Assembly (NCBI GenBank): GCA_902589825.1
Contig: CACIUL010000036.1
Coordinates: forward strand, 1-35,103
Length of the DNA: 35,103 nt
Source of the DNA: an uncultured Verrucomicrobiota bacterium
GTDB taxonomy: Bacteria > Verrucomicrobiota > Verrucomicrobiia > Verrucomicrobiales > DEV007
Direction: 5' to 3'
Part shown: positions 14,073 to 24,272 of the stretch, in pieces
Position numbering within the stretch: position 1 is the stretch's first letter
Layout of the letters: the number at the start of each line of letters is the position of its first letter
Program-made: the position numbers and the translations under genes
Notes under the pieces: model-generated
Databases searched by the model: none
Told to the model about the DNA's origin: nothing
Seen by the model: only the letters and a program-made list of their open reading frames with translations

Positions 14073-15392
14073 ATGAGTGACACGACATCCGAAGAGGCGG
14101 TGAAAAAGAAAAAAAAGCCGGTGCCTTCCAAGGAAAATAACGGCGATGAAGAGATTGAGGCTGAGAAGCCTGCCAAGGATGGCAGGGCTCGAAAGGGCCG
14201 CGGGCGGCGTAATGGCAAGAACAGGGAGAACAAGAAAAAGGCACCCAAAAAGGCCAACTTCAAGGAGGAGCCGCTGGGTCCGCCTACTGAGCAGGAAGGT
14301 ATCCTGGAGATTTCAGGAAAGGGATTCGGGTTCCTCAGGGAGCCGGGAAATAATTTCCGGCAGACTCCGGAGGATGTGTTTGTGACACCCGAGACCGTTC
14401 GCAACTTTGGACTTCGCGATGGTTTATGGGTCCGGGCGGAAACGCGCATGGGCGGACGCGGGCCGCAATTGACCAAGATTCTGGACATCAACGGTCGTGA
14501 TCCGGAATTGGTCAGGACGCTTCCGTGGTTTGAGGAGCTCAAGGCCATTAATCCGGACCGGCGTATGCAGCTCGAGACTGATGAGGACCGCATGACGACA
14601 CGTATTATTGACCTTATTGCTCCGATTGGGCGCGGGCAGAGGGGACTGATTGTGTCGCCTCCCCGTTCCGGGAAAACCACGATTCTTCAGCATATGGCGG
14701 AGGCTGTAATCAAGAACCATTCCGGAGTGAAGGTAATGGTTCTTCTGGTGGATGAGAGGCCGGAGGAGGTAACCGAACTGCGCAGGGCGTTGCCGGAAGC
14801 GGAGATCTACGCCAGTTCAAATGACATGGAGGTTAAGATGCATTGCCGTATTGCACAGATGGCAGTGGAGCGTGCCAAGCGTCTTGTTGAGGCCGGGGAT
14901 GATGTGTTCATGCTAATGGATTCGATTACCCGTCTTGCCCGTGCCTTTAACAATGCCTCCAAGAAAGGTGGTCCAACCGGTACCGGAGGACTGACAGTGC
15001 GTGCACTCGAGATGCCCCGGAAGCTATTTGCGGCAGCACGTAATACCCGCGATGCAGGCTCACTGACCATTATTGCCACTGCACTGGTTCAGACCAACAG
15101 CGCGATGGATGACCGGATCTTTGAGGAACTGAAGGGTACGGGTAATATGGAGCTTGTCCTGGATCGTGCCATTGCCGAGCAATACATTTATCCGGCCGTT
15201 GATATTTTTCGATCTGGGACGCGTCGTGAGGAGCTACTCATTCCTCCTCACCAGTGGCAGAAAATATCCACGATCCGCAGGGCACTGGCGGGTCATCGTC
15301 CTGTTGAAGCTATCGAGAGGTTGATTTCCATCATGGGACAATACCCCGGTAATGCCCAAATGCTGCTTTCCCTCAAGCTTAAGGATTATTGA
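14073..15392 (+). CDS. rho: Transcription termination factor Rho
   Basis: Rho is a hexameric RNA-dependent ATPase that ends transcription. The 439-residue protein has an RNA-binding domain (GKGFGFLRE at residues 83-90), a Walker A motif PPRSGKTT (196-203), a Walker B motif LLVDER (224-229) and the C-terminal SGTRREELL block. An N-terminal extension of about 70 residues is strongly charged (Lys and Glu runs, then GRARKGRGRR), as in Rho proteins of several GC-rich or slow-growing lineages where it adds RNA contacts. Start choice is the first ATG after yebC. It converges with recQ with only 29 bases between the stops. Confidence 0.97.
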   Translation: MSDTTSEEAVKKKKKPVPSKENNGDEEIEAEKPAKDGRARKGRGRRNGKNRENKKKAPKKANFKEEPLGPPTEQEGILEISGKGFGFLREPGNNFRQTPEDVFVTPETVRNFGLRDGLWVRAETRMGGRGPQLTKILDINGRDPELVRTLPWFEELKAINPDRRMQLETDEDRMTTRIIDLIAPIGRGQRGLIVSPPRSGKTTILQHMAEAVIKNHSGVKVMVLLVDERPEEVTELRRALPEAEIYASSNDMEVKMHCRIAQMAVERAKRLVEAGDDVFMLMDSITRLARAFNNASKKGGPTGTGGLTVRALEMPRKLFAAARNTRDAGSLTIIATALVQTNSAMDDRIFEELKGTGNMELVLDRAIAEQYIYPAVDIFRSGTRREELLIPPHQWQKISTIRRALAGHRPVEAIERLISIMGQYPGNAQMLLSLKLKDY

Positions 15393-15393
15393 T

Positions 15394-15420
15394 GCGGAAG
15401 GGTATAGGTATACTTGCCGC
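15394..15420. other. Hairpin between the converging rho and recQ genes
   Basis: An imperfect stem (gcgg-aa with tt-g-ccgc, one bulge) encloses an inner stem gtat-aggt-atac. It fills the 29-base gap between the two stops. No T run follows, so termination by this element alone is doubtful. Confidence 0.35.
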
Positions 15421-15421
15421 C

Positions 15422-17536
15422 TCATGATGTTTGCAGGTGTTCTGCAATAAGTGCGACGAATTCCGGCAGGAAGCGTTCTGCCTTTTTTTCACCCACTCCC
15501 CTGATTTGCATTCCTTCCTCAATAGTTCTTGGTTTTATCCTGGCAAGGAACTCAAGAGTCTGGTTGTTGAACACGACAAATGGCGGGATTCCCTGCTCTG
15601 TTGCTATTTTACCGCGGTGCTTTCGAAGCTTGGAGTAAAGTTTTTCATCAAACTCCAGTGTCTGAATGGCTGGTGTATTTTCCCTTAGGGCTGCCTGACT
15701 TTTTTGAGGTGTTGGCCAGCGCATCCGGAAGGTTTCATTTCCCATCATGACTGATTCCCCGCGCCCCGTCAGCGTCAAGGTGGGGTATTGGCCGCCACTG
15801 CTGACCAACATTCCTGCATTCTGCAATTCACTGAGGAGTGCCGCGACATAATGGCTTCCCTCGGATTTCATTAGTCCGTATGTGCTCAGTTCATCAAGTC
15901 GGGCATTGAGAATATCCCTTGAACGGCTACCCACAAGCATCTGAGTTATTTTCATCCGGCCAAAGCGTGCCTGCCAGCCATCTTGTCCGCGACGCGACAT
16001 GCGTGCAACGCCGCTAAGGGCCTGTTTCACGGCGATTTCCTCGGAAGATGTTGGTTCGCGAATGTCTTCGGAGGATGAGGCTATGCAGTTGTCACAAGTG
16101 TTACAAGAGTCAAAGTCATCTTCCCCGAAGTAGCTTAAGATCCAGGATTGCCTGCAACTGCTTGCATAGCAGAGGTTGACCATTGCCTTTAACTTGTCAC
16201 GGTCACGGGTTTCTTTTTCAGATAGTGCCGAGAAATCGATATCGGGTTTTTCTGATTCCAGTATTCGTGTCCCCCTGATTCTTTGCCCGGGGGCATCAAA
16301 TCGTTCAATTACCCGTGAGCGCACCAGGTAAGAGATGGCACTGCTGACAGCCATGTTGTTCCGGGTGCCTATTCTTTCGCAGAGTTCCTGTACAGGAATA
16401 TATACCTCTGACTGTTGGTCTGCGGCTTCTATAAGGTGCCGGTGAACATCAAGTATCAGTGAGGGTGCGGGGTTGCTTCCCTCGATAAAGAACTCCTGCG
16501 TGCGCGTGTCGGCGTAGTTGAAAAGCAACTCGCAAACCGCAGTTTCCCCGTCCCTTCCTGCCCTTCCTGCTTCCTGATAATAGGCTTCTACACTTCCAGG
16601 TATGTCAAAGTGGATGACGAATCTCACGTCAGGCCTGTCGATTCCCATGCCAAAGGCATTGGTCGCCACGGCAATGTTGCTTTTCCTGGAAATGAAATTC
16701 TCCTGGTTCTGTTCACGTTCATCATCCGGCATACCTCCATGATAGGAAACAACCTGGGTTCCCCATGACGTGATGGTTTCCTGAACTTCTTCAACCCGTT
16801 TCCTGGTGGCACAGTAAACAATGCCGGTTTCGTGCTTCTCAATGAGAGCTCGGATGCGTTTGTATTTCTCCTTACGGTTTGAGCAGGGTGTGATTTGCAG
16901 CACCAGGTTTGGCCGAGCAAAGCCGCTCACGCACTGGAAGGGCGCACGCAGTGCGAGGTGATGAAGGATATCAGAACGAACTTCGGGTGTCGCGGTTGCC
17001 GTGAAGGCTGCAATTTGCGGGTTGCCTATTTCCCTTATGGCATTGCCCAGGAGCAGGTAATCCGGCCGGAAATCGTGCCCCCATTGAGACAGGCAGTGAG
17101 CTTCGTCAATTGCAAATAGTGAGACATTGATATTCTTTAATGCCCTGCTAAAAGCATCTGAACGGAAGCGCTCCGGGGCAATATAGACCATTTTATAAGC
17201 GCCTTGCTCCAAGGCTTTAATGTGGTGCCGTTGTTCTGCCGGCGAAATAGAACTGTTGATCATCACGGCCGGTATTCCCTTTTCGGTGAGGGAATCGACT
17301 TGGTCCTTCATTAGAGCAATCAGCGGACTGACAACTACAGTGACTCCCTCCATTACCATTGCAGGCAATTGGTAACATAGGGATTTTCCCCCGCCTGTGG
17401 GCATGACGGCAATGGCATCCTTGCCGGCAAGGATGGCATTGACCACTTCCTGTTGACCGTCCAGGAAGTCCCGGTGACCGAAGTATTTGCTTAGTGCCTT
17501 ACGTGGGTCCTGTGAAAGCCTGGGTGATGTGGCCAC
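15422..17536 (-). CDS. recQ: ATP-dependent DNA helicase RecQ
   Basis: RecQ is a 3'-5' helicase used in recombination and replication-fork repair. In the 704-residue protein the motifs are Walker A PTGGGKS (residues 46-52) and DEAH (144-147), followed by the aromatic-rich CLSQWGHDFRPDY loop. Later come ATNAFGMGIDRPDVRFVIH and the QEAGRAGRDG motif VI. A zinc-binding RecQ-C region has cysteines in NLCYASSCRQ and DSCNTCDNC, then a winged-helix domain. An HRDC domain lies near the C-terminus (about 625-700, FARIKPRT-like). All canonical domains are intact, and length is normal for long RecQ proteins. Confidence 0.96.
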   Translation of the reverse strand: MATSPRLSQDPRKALSKYFGHRDFLDGQQEVVNAILAGKDAIAVMPTGGGKSLCYQLPAMVMEGVTVVVSPLIALMKDQVDSLTEKGIPAVMINSSISPAEQRHHIKALEQGAYKMVYIAPERFRSDAFSRALKNINVSLFAIDEAHCLSQWGHDFRPDYLLLGNAIREIGNPQIAAFTATATPEVRSDILHHLALRAPFQCVSGFARPNLVLQITPCSNRKEKYKRIRALIEKHETGIVYCATRKRVEEVQETITSWGTQVVSYHGGMPDDEREQNQENFISRKSNIAVATNAFGMGIDRPDVRFVIHFDIPGSVEAYYQEAGRAGRDGETAVCELLFNYADTRTQEFFIEGSNPAPSLILDVHRHLIEAADQQSEVYIPVQELCERIGTRNNMAVSSAISYLVRSRVIERFDAPGQRIRGTRILESEKPDIDFSALSEKETRDRDKLKAMVNLCYASSCRQSWILSYFGEDDFDSCNTCDNCIASSSEDIREPTSSEEIAVKQALSGVARMSRRGQDGWQARFGRMKITQMLVGSRSRDILNARLDELSTYGLMKSEGSHYVAALLSELQNAGMLVSSGGQYPTLTLTGRGESVMMGNETFRMRWPTPQKSQAALRENTPAIQTLEFDEKLYSKLRKHRGKIATEQGIPPFVVFNNQTLEFLARIKPRTIEEGMQIRGVGEKKAERFLPEFVALIAEHLQTS

Positions 17537-17576
17537 GTTAAGCTTCAGGGGGTTGTTTCAAAGTGGTTGCTGCCAA

Positions 17577-20500
17577 TTAGCGCTTTTCAACACGGATGCG
17601 ATGAAAACCCCGCGGGGTTGCCTGGTTAAAAGGCACACTGTGGCGCAGCGTGACCAGGCTGGTACCGTCATTGCCTATTATCTCATTTTCAGTCACAAAT
17701 GCCCCTGATTCGTCACGCCAGGTGACGAGATCACTGGAATACTCGATGAATACCATTACATCATCTGCGGCAAGGTTGCGCCTGAAGGAGAGCGTAAGGT
17801 ATCCCGTTGACTCAATCATGCTAACACCTGCCGTGACCTCCTCGCCGATGGCGTATTCAGCGAGATTGGGCATGCCATTGCTGTTATCGTCCGCATTAGG
17901 GTCCCCGGAAAAGAACGTGGAGTTGCCTTTACCGGGACTGCCTCCGGGGTTCGCACTGGACCGCCAGTTCAAGGCATTTGAATGATCGGGAATGGTTGAA
18001 GGGGCCACAAGAACCAGTGAGGGGCCTGCCCCGTCAGCAGCTTCCGGCCATGGCAGTTTATCGTCGAATTCGAAATCACGCAGGGAGGTTCCTGCACCAT
18101 AGGAAAGCTTGATGCGTTCCCCCTCGTTACCGAGGTTCTTTGAGAATTCCCCGGCCACAAATTCCGGTGTTGATGAATGAGCGTATCGCAGGTTGAAGGC
18201 CGCCTCATTGGCAACAATGACGATATGCTCACCGGGGGAAATGCTTGAACGACTGCCGTCAATAAAGTTGAATTCAATGCCCTTTGTGAACCTGATATCG
18301 GTCAGGTCCAGGCCGGTGTCCCCCGCATTAAAGACTTCAATCCATTCAAGGTCCGAGCTTTCCAGGTCGGGATTGGCGGCAAGTTCCGCAGCTGTCGGTG
18401 GAGAGGGGTGATACATGATCTCGCTGACAACAAGGGCTTCGACCCATGGGGAGATTGTTGGCTCTGAGACGGTAAACTCCAAGGGTTGTGACCAGTGACT
18501 CCACCGGCCGGTATTATCCATGTGCCTGACACGGCTCCTGTAGGTGCTGCCCACCCTGACTGCAGTGGCAGGTGGTTCTATATCAGGTTTGAAATCGGCA
18601 AGCTCGCCTGATTCCCAGTTAGCCTGCCATTCAAACTTTACCTTGTCACCGCGTGGAAGTAACCGGTTCTCGGCTGAAATGGACATGTCGAATCCCAGGT
18701 CACTACTTCCTGCTGAGCGATTGTGAAGCTCGACGCCGATGATGTTTTCGCCTGCCACAAAAGTGTCAGGATCAATGTTGAAGTTATCAAAAACACCCTC
18801 ATTTCCATTCCTTGAGGCATAGCTTCTGTAATTGACGGCCAGCCCGTCTGTAAAGCCGTCACGTAATACTTCCTGCCCGTTGACATAGACGATCGCCCCG
18901 TCATCAACATGCATCCGGAAAACAAACTGCTGGATTAATTCCGGGTCCACAATATTGACGGTCTTCCTGAAGTAGGTAGTGGGATACTTGTCTGAAGGAT
19001 TCGGGCCGTAATCAATTATCGTTGCCAGGACAGTCCCGGTGATTCCACCATAACCGGCCGGGGTGTTACCCGTCTGCCATGCTGAGTCATCATAGTCAGC
19101 CTGTCGCCATGCAGTTCCCTGGTCACTGCCATCATCAAGGTATTTCCAGGGGGCCCCTGCCTGCAGGATGTTGAGTGTGCCGCCGCCTTCAGGGTTCATT
19201 TCTGCAATCCTCCACTCCATTGCGCCAAATGTTCCATTTCCCTGTGGATCAGAGAACGAGGAGCTTTGAAAGGACAATCCTCCCTGTGGAAATCCTTCCG
19301 TGCCGATGTAGCTGATCGATGGGGTTCGCGGTATTGCCGGGTCGGCTCCGAGCGCGTCAAGGTAGGCATCACGGCCTTGTTGGCCGGAAATTCCCGAGTC
19401 CCTTGCAATACTCTCCATTGAGCCGTTGTCACCCCCTACCCAGGAACCGCCCACAAAGGCAAACTTCTTCATGTCAGCGACAACGCTCTCGATGGGTGGC
19501 TCGCTTTGGCTGCCGCCGACAGCGGCTGTCCATCGGTCCCTGTCGGCCGGGACGAGGTCGGCAATCCGGGAAACCAGCGGGTCAAGCAGCAGGGAAATTT
19601 GCTCCTCAGTCCATATCAGGTCACGTATTTCGCGGACCACGTTGCGGTAGTCACGGACAAAATCGGGACGTGGCGGGTTGGTGTCAAAAATGGCCTGCTT
19701 GCAAAAGCCCTCTCCACCGTTCCAGTTTGGCCCCCAGCTCGTGTCCGAGTCCCAGGGAAGTACCCACAATCGACCGAGGTTGGTTTCCGTGGATGGTTCA
19801 AAGTAGAAGGCCCTGTTCTTGAGGTGTTCGGAGGTGTTGGGCTGCACATCGTAGTGCCGGACAGCATCCACGATGGCATGATAATGATTCCAAGAATCAT
19901 AGTTTACGTGCCGGTTCAGCCATGCATCATCCTTGCCCGGTTGCAGCTGGAAGATAATGTTGCGAAAATCCGAGCCGTCATCAACACCGTCCCGTGCGAG
20001 GTAACGGCGCACAGAGACCCCGTCTGTCCTGCCGCTGATCAGCTTGTAGAGATTGCCTTTCTTGAGGTTATGTGCGTCCAGGAAACGCACGTCAAATTCC
20101 TCAAGGGCCAGCAGCATGCCATAGTAATCGCCCAGGTATTGTCCGTTTTGACCCTCCGGGGCCTCCTCTGCTCCACGGATGACCCGCAGGTGCATCCAGT
20201 GGGTGAAAGGCGCCGGTGTTCCGGTCATGTTCCAGAGGATATGGTTGGCTGCCTGTTCAAGTCCCCAGGTGTAGTTACCTCTGGAGCCGCGCATTTTGTG
20301 GGTGGCGAGATATTTCCACTGGGTGGGGTATTTGTTGCCTTCCATGTCCCGAAAGTGCGGGTATTTGCCTCGGTTAAATCGGAACTTGAAGCTGCGTTTT
20401 CCACTTCCCGAGTAGCGCGCATTACGCTGCCTTAGCCGGTAACCGATATTGTCATAAACCTCACCGTCATAGACAAAGGTGCAATTCCAGTTGTAGGCAC

Positions 20501-22220
20501 TGCGTGCATCGTAATTGCCCCGGCTGATCTGGTCGGCGCCGTTGTAGGCGACAGCCTGGTCGAAGTCGGAAGGTGAGGTAATGATGTGATAAACCGGTAT
20601 CGATGTAATTGTCTTGGCAGGGTAGGTGTGAGGGGCGCCAAGAACTGAGCGTGTTTGAGCCACATAATCTGGAACGCCGTTGTAGACGAAATAGGCAAAG
20701 TTCAGCGCAGGGTCGTCATTGTAGGGCAGCCTTACCGACATGCCCGAGCTGTCTTCTGCCACAATACGGTAGCGGATGAGAGTGCGGTTTTTCTGGCCGG
20801 GGATTGTCACGCTGAAGATATTGTCGCCGCCAGTCTCATCTCCCCCGTTCCCGTCATCGCGCATTGGCAGCTTGATCCAGTTACCGGGATCACTGTATGC
20901 CGGATTGGTTGCACGCGGGGCATTCGGGTTGGCATTGAGCTGGCTGGTTGGCTTTGCGAGCAAGGCTGGAATGTAGGAACCGGCAATCACCCTCTGGTAT
21001 TCCAGAGTCACGGATTCCATGCCGTTGGAATCGGTAATTTTTGCCGAAATGACCGTATCAACCCCGGCTTCTGGCTGCTTCGGGAAGTGATTAACCTGAC
21101 GGGCTATTGGAGGCGCATTGGAGCTGTAGACAGAGTTGCGCTTTCCGGGTGTTGGAAGGGCAGGCTGGTTGTCACCGCTGGCCGGGCGGATTAGCTCAAT
21201 GTCCAGCCCAAGGTCGCTGCTGGTAGAGCTTACGTTGAATAATTGAATGGCGATCGTGTTGTTGCCCTCGACCAGGTAACCGGGGGCACCGGTCAATGAC
21301 TGGTCTCGCCATGTTCCTTCACTTCCGCTTGTGCTTGCTGTTGCTGATGCCGGGAGGGTGCCTGATGCCACGTTGAACCTGTGAACCTCGAAGCCATTGA
21401 TCCAGACAATCATTCCATCATCAACGGTATAGCGCAGCAACAGTTCCTGAGGGATTTCCCCGGGTTCGATACGGAAAGTATTGCGCAGGAATACGGAGGT
21501 GTAGTTTCTCCTCATGTCGCTGATCGTGGTATTGAGGGGCAGGTTGTTAACGGTTCCGTAGCCGATAGGCATTGCCCCTTTTGTCCATGTTTCATCCTCG
21601 GTAAAATCGCTAGCCCTCCACTTGTCCACCGGACTTGAGGCTTCGCTGCTTCCGGGGCGCCAGCGCCATTCCGGATGCGATTCAGCAAGGAGGGTGAGCC
21701 TTGAAAGCTTGCCGGGAACTGTTGAACTGCGCCACGAACCGCCAAGGTCGTTATCCAGCCCGGGGTTTATCAATTCCATTGAGGCACCCGTGCCGCCGGC
21801 TCCCACGGGCCAGGGGAATGATGAACTGTAACTGACCCTGTCAGCGATGCTGCCGTCGCTTCTCTTCAGTTCAAGGGTGTCCTGATCGCCGGCAAGGTTT
21901 GCGGTAAAAGGCCCCAGGGCCGTGACCCCGAAATCTTCCTGCAGAGCACTGGTTCGTTGAGCAATGACAAGGTATCCGCCGCTGTCAATTTTCGTGCCCT
22001 CCTCAAAGGTAAAGTTGATGCCGCGCGAAAAGAACCATCCCGAGAGGTCGATCGTTTCCGGACCGCTGTTGTGTATTTCCACGAACTCGTTTGCCGCGGT
22101 GTTCGGTTCGCTGTTGTAGTGGATCTCATTGATGATGATTTCCGCCACGCACGTGGCAAGGGAGAGGCAGCCGCATAGGATAAAGGGAAGAACAGGGTGC
22201 ACAGTTTTTTTTGGGGGCAT
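17577..22220 (-). CDS. Large secreted lamin-tail/CotH-kinase protein
   Basis: This 1547-residue surface or secreted protein has an N-terminal signal peptide (residues 1-26, cleavage near CVA-EI). A lamin-tail domain follows (about 27-140, IIINEIHYNSEPNTAANEFV) and then a jelly-roll-like domain (about 205-355). A CotH-type kinase domain spans about residues 585-900, with YGMLLALEEFDVRFL and the PWDSDTSWG motif near residues 820-828 that is typical of CotH. A second jelly-roll-like domain (about 1040-1200) and a second lamin-tail domain (about 1260-1400) come after it, then a C-terminal beta-rich piece. CotH proteins are atypical secreted kinases; lamin-tail domains in bacteria are thought to bind surfaces or nucleic acid. 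Such proteins are common in Verrucomicrobiota, but the substrate is unknown. Confidence 0.85.
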   Translation of the reverse strand: MPPKKTVHPVLPFILCGCLSLATCVAEIIINEIHYNSEPNTAANEFVEIHNSGPETIDLSGWFFSRGINFTFEEGTKIDSGGYLVIAQRTSALQEDFGVTALGPFTANLAGDQDTLELKRSDGSIADRVSYSSSFPWPVGAGGTGASMELINPGLDNDLGGSWRSSTVPGKLSRLTLLAESHPEWRWRPGSSEASSPVDKWRASDFTEDETWTKGAMPIGYGTVNNLPLNTTISDMRRNYTSVFLRNTFRIEPGEIPQELLLRYTVDDGMIVWINGFEVHRFNVASGTLPASATASTSGSEGTWRDQSLTGAPGYLVEGNNTIAIQLFNVSSTSSDLGLDIELIRPASGDNQPALPTPGKRNSVYSSNAPPIARQVNHFPKQPEAGVDTVISAKITDSNGMESVTLEYQRVIAGSYIPALLAKPTSQLNANPNAPRATNPAYSDPGNWIKLPMRDDGNGGDETGGDNIFSVTIPGQKNRTLIRYRIVAEDSSGMSVRLPYNDDPALNFAYFVYNGVPDYVAQTRSVLGAPHTYPAKTITSIPVYHIITSPSDFDQAVAYNGADQISRGNYDARSAYNWNCTFVYDGEVYDNIGYRLRQRNARYSGSGKRSFKFRFNRGKYPHFRDMEGNKYPTQWKYLATHKMRGSRGNYTWGLEQAANHILWNMTGTPAPFTHWMHLRVIRGAEEAPEGQNGQYLGDYYGMLLALEEFDVRFLDAHNLKKGNLYKLISGRTDGVSVRRYLARDGVDDGSDFRNIIFQLQPGKDDAWLNRHVNYDSWNHYHAIVDAVRHYDVQPNTSEHLKNRAFYFEPSTETNLGRLWVLPWDSDTSWGPNWNGGEGFCKQAIFDTNPPRPDFVRDYRNVVREIRDLIWTEEQISLLLDPLVSRIADLVPADRDRWTAAVGGSQSEPPIESVVADMKKFAFVGGSWVGGDNGSMESIARDSGISGQQGRDAYLDALGADPAIPRTPSISYIGTEGFPQGGLSFQSSSFSDPQGNGTFGAMEWRIAEMNPEGGGTLNILQAGAPWKYLDDGSDQGTAWRQADYDDSAWQTGNTPAGYGGITGTVLATIIDYGPNPSDKYPTTYFRKTVNIVDPELIQQFVFRMHVDDGAIVYVNGQEVLRDGFTDGLAVNYRSYASRNGNEGVFDNFNIDPDTFVAGENIIGVELHNRSAGSSDLGFDMSISAENRLLPRGDKVKFEWQANWESGELADFKPDIEPPATAVRVGSTYRSRVRHMDNTGRWSHWSQPLEFTVSEPTISPWVEALVVSEIMYHPSPPTAAELAANPDLESSDLEWIEVFNAGDTGLDLTDIRFTKGIEFNFIDGSRSSISPGEHIVIVANEAAFNLRYAHSSTPEFVAGEFSKNLGNEGERIKLSYGAGTSLRDFEFDDKLPWPEAADGAGPSLVLVAPSTIPDHSNALNWRSSANPGGSPGKGNSTFFSGDPNADDNSNGMPNLAEYAIGEEVTAGVSMIESTGYLTLSFRRNLAADDVMVFIEYSSDLVTWRDESGAFVTENEIIGNDGTSLVTLRHSVPFNQATPRGFHRIRVEKR

Positions 22221-22304
22221 TGATGATTGAGGGATAATTTACCCCGAACCTTAATGCATTTTTGCGGCAAACGGAAGGGTTCCCCGGTGTTTATTTTCCT
22301 CGTC

Positions 22305-23570
22305 CTAGACCAGATCGACGATGGACCCGAAATCAGGGTCAGCAAGGCGCCTGTATGTACGCACGGCGAAACGATCAGTCATCTTGGCCACGAGGTCACA
22401 TATAAGGCGAGCACGGGCCTTGTCATCGGGAGCTGAGGAGATCGTGTCTTCGACCTCGGCGGGAAGCAGGCGCAAGCGCCGTTTTTCTGTGCCAATGTAG
22501 TTATCGGCAAAGATCCTGAATAATTTCCCGAGTATCAGGTAGGCCTTGTGGTCGAGTTGCTGCAGTTGCGGTGAACGGAAAACAAGATCCAGTGAAATTT
22601 TCTTGTAGAGCTTTGACTCGGCAACTGTCTCGGGGTTGACGATGAGGTTGTAGCGATATCGTGCTGTTTGCTCCGACATCAGGTTTTGGGGAGCCTCAGC
22701 GAGTTCCACTGCGTTGATGAAATCACCGACCTTATGTCCCATCAGGGGTTCAAGCCTTCGCCGTCGTATGGCACTGCACAAAGCCTCAATATGCCGGTTC
22801 TCATCATCATTGAGCGTGTTGATTGAAGCCCAGTGTTCAAGTTTTTCAAGGTTGATGAACCCGGCATTGGCTCCATCCACAATATCGTTGAGGGAGTAGG
22901 CGGTGTCATCGGCCCAGTCCATGATCTGGCACTCGACGGACTTAAACCCGTTACGCTGGCTTCCAGGATCCAGCTCATTGAGCAGGCGTTTCCCGCCGAG
23001 GGCAAATTCCAGGTAAGGCCGTTGATCCTCATAAACAAAGTGGTTAGGGGCCTGGGGAACCTCGGAAAAAAGGGTCTTGTATTTGAGGGTTGCATCAAGG
23101 AAAGCCCGCGAGGGGTTCATGCCTTTATCGCCGTAGATGGTCTCGGTCAGCAGGCGCAGCGTTTGTGCGTTTCCCTCAAATCCACCGCTTTCCCTCATGA
23201 TTTCATGCAGAACGCGTTCCCCGGCATGGCCGAATGGCGGGTGACCGATGTCGTGTGCCAGACAGGATGCTTCCACTAGATCCGGGTCAATGAAATAGTC
23301 TTCACCTATAAGGTGACCTGCTGCTTTCAGGCGCATGCATATGGATCTTCCGATCTGGGCCACCTCTAGCGAGTGGGTCAGGCGAGTGCGGTAAAAGTCA
23401 TATTCGCCTGAGAGAAATACCTGTGTTTTGCTCTGAAGGCGCCGAAATGCTGAAGTATAGAGGATACGGTCCCGATCTATCTGGAAAGCGGAGCGATACT
23501 CGTCAGCGCGGATACGCGCATTGGATGAGAGGACAGTGGTGTCAAAGTCGCTATAGAATTGGTTGGCCAT
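22305..23570 (-). CDS. dGTPase-like dNTP triphosphohydrolase (HD domain), copy 2
   Basis: The 421-residue protein is a second HD-domain dNTP triphosphohydrolase, with the family block DRILYTSAFRRLQSKTQVF. HD ligands appear in RTRLTHSLEVA (His66) and CLAHDIGHPPFGHAGERV (His106, Asp107), with the later WADDTAYSLNDIVDG. A good ribosome-binding site (aaaggaag) precedes the ATG. It differs from copy 1 by a longer C-terminal half and lies in another operon context, downstream of trpG/pabA. The two may differ in dNTP preference or oligomer state, or one may be an activator or effector. That cannot be decided from sequence alone. Confidence 0.92.
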   Translation of the reverse strand: MANQFYSDFDTTVLSSNARIRADEYRSAFQIDRDRILYTSAFRRLQSKTQVFLSGEYDFYRTRLTHSLEVAQIGRSICMRLKAAGHLIGEDYFIDPDLVEASCLAHDIGHPPFGHAGERVLHEIMRESGGFEGNAQTLRLLTETIYGDKGMNPSRAFLDATLKYKTLFSEVPQAPNHFVYEDQRPYLEFALGGKRLLNELDPGSQRNGFKSVECQIMDWADDTAYSLNDIVDGANAGFINLEKLEHWASINTLNDDENRHIEALCSAIRRRRLEPLMGHKVGDFINAVELAEAPQNLMSEQTARYRYNLIVNPETVAESKLYKKISLDLVFRSPQLQQLDHKAYLILGKLFRIFADNYIGTEKRRLRLLPAEVEDTISSAPDDKARARLICDLVAKMTDRFAVRTYRRLADPDFGSIVDLV

Positions 23571-23622
23571 TAAACTTCCTTTTAGAGTTTGCCGCGCAGC
23601 AATGTGGTAAAAAACTACCGGG

Positions 23623-24192
23623 CTACATTTCCAGGAAGTTCTTTAAGAGTTTCATGCCTTCGCCGGTAAGGATTGATTCGGGATGAAACTGAACACCGTG
23701 GATTGGGTATTCCTTGTGCTTTAAACCCATGATTTCACGTTCTTCGGTTTCTGCCTCTGCCGTGATTTCAAAGCAGTCGGGAAAGGAGTCGCGCCGGATA
23801 ATCAGGGAATGATACCTTGTCGCTTCAAACGGCGAGGGAATACCGGAGAATACACCCTGCCCGGCGTGGCTTATCGGCGAAGTCTTGCCATGCATTAAAC
23901 GCTCAGCCCGGATGATCTCGCCACCGTATACCTGACCGATGGACTGGTGTCCAAGGCATACCCCGAGCAGTGGTATGGAAGGACCGAATTCCCTGATGAC
24001 CTCACAGCTTATGCCCGCTTCATTCGGAGTGCATGGCCCCGGAGAAATACAGATTTTTTCAGGAGCCAGGTCCTTGATCTCATCAACTGTGACCTTGTCG
24101 TTACGGCGGATTTCAATATCAGCACCCAACTCGCCGAAGTATTGAACGAGATTGTAGGTAAATGAATCGTAGTTATCAATGACAAGCAACAT
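23623..24192 (-). CDS. trpG: Glutamine amidotransferase of anthranilate or aminodeoxychorismate synthase
   Basis: This class I glutamine amidotransferase supplies ammonia to chorismate-using synthases. In the 189-residue protein the nucleophile Cys79 is in GVCLGHQ, and His170 and Glu172 are in GVQFHPES. The start [19 protein letters not shown] is typical. The protein could serve tryptophan (TrpG) or folate (PabA) synthesis, or both; no trpE, pabB or other tryptophan gene is next to it, so the name is a best guess. It precedes the second dGTPase gene by 52 bases. The gene starts divergently from the coiled-coil membrane protein, with a long inverted repeat between them. Confidence 0.92.
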   Translation of the reverse strand: MLLVIDNYDSFTYNLVQYFGELGADIEIRRNDKVTVDEIKDLAPEKICISPGPCTPNEAGISCEVIREFGPSIPLLGVCLGHQSIGQVYGGEIIRAERLMHGKTSPISHAGQGVFSGIPSPFEATRYHSLIIRRDSFPDCFEITAEAETEEREIMGLKHKEYPIHGVQFHPESILTGEGMKLLKNFLEM

Positions 24193-24272
24193 GGACAGGT
24201 TATCGGATGGCCAAATAACGGTGAATTGTCAATCCGGTATCCTGTTTTTGCGGCTGTAATCGCGTTAAGACC

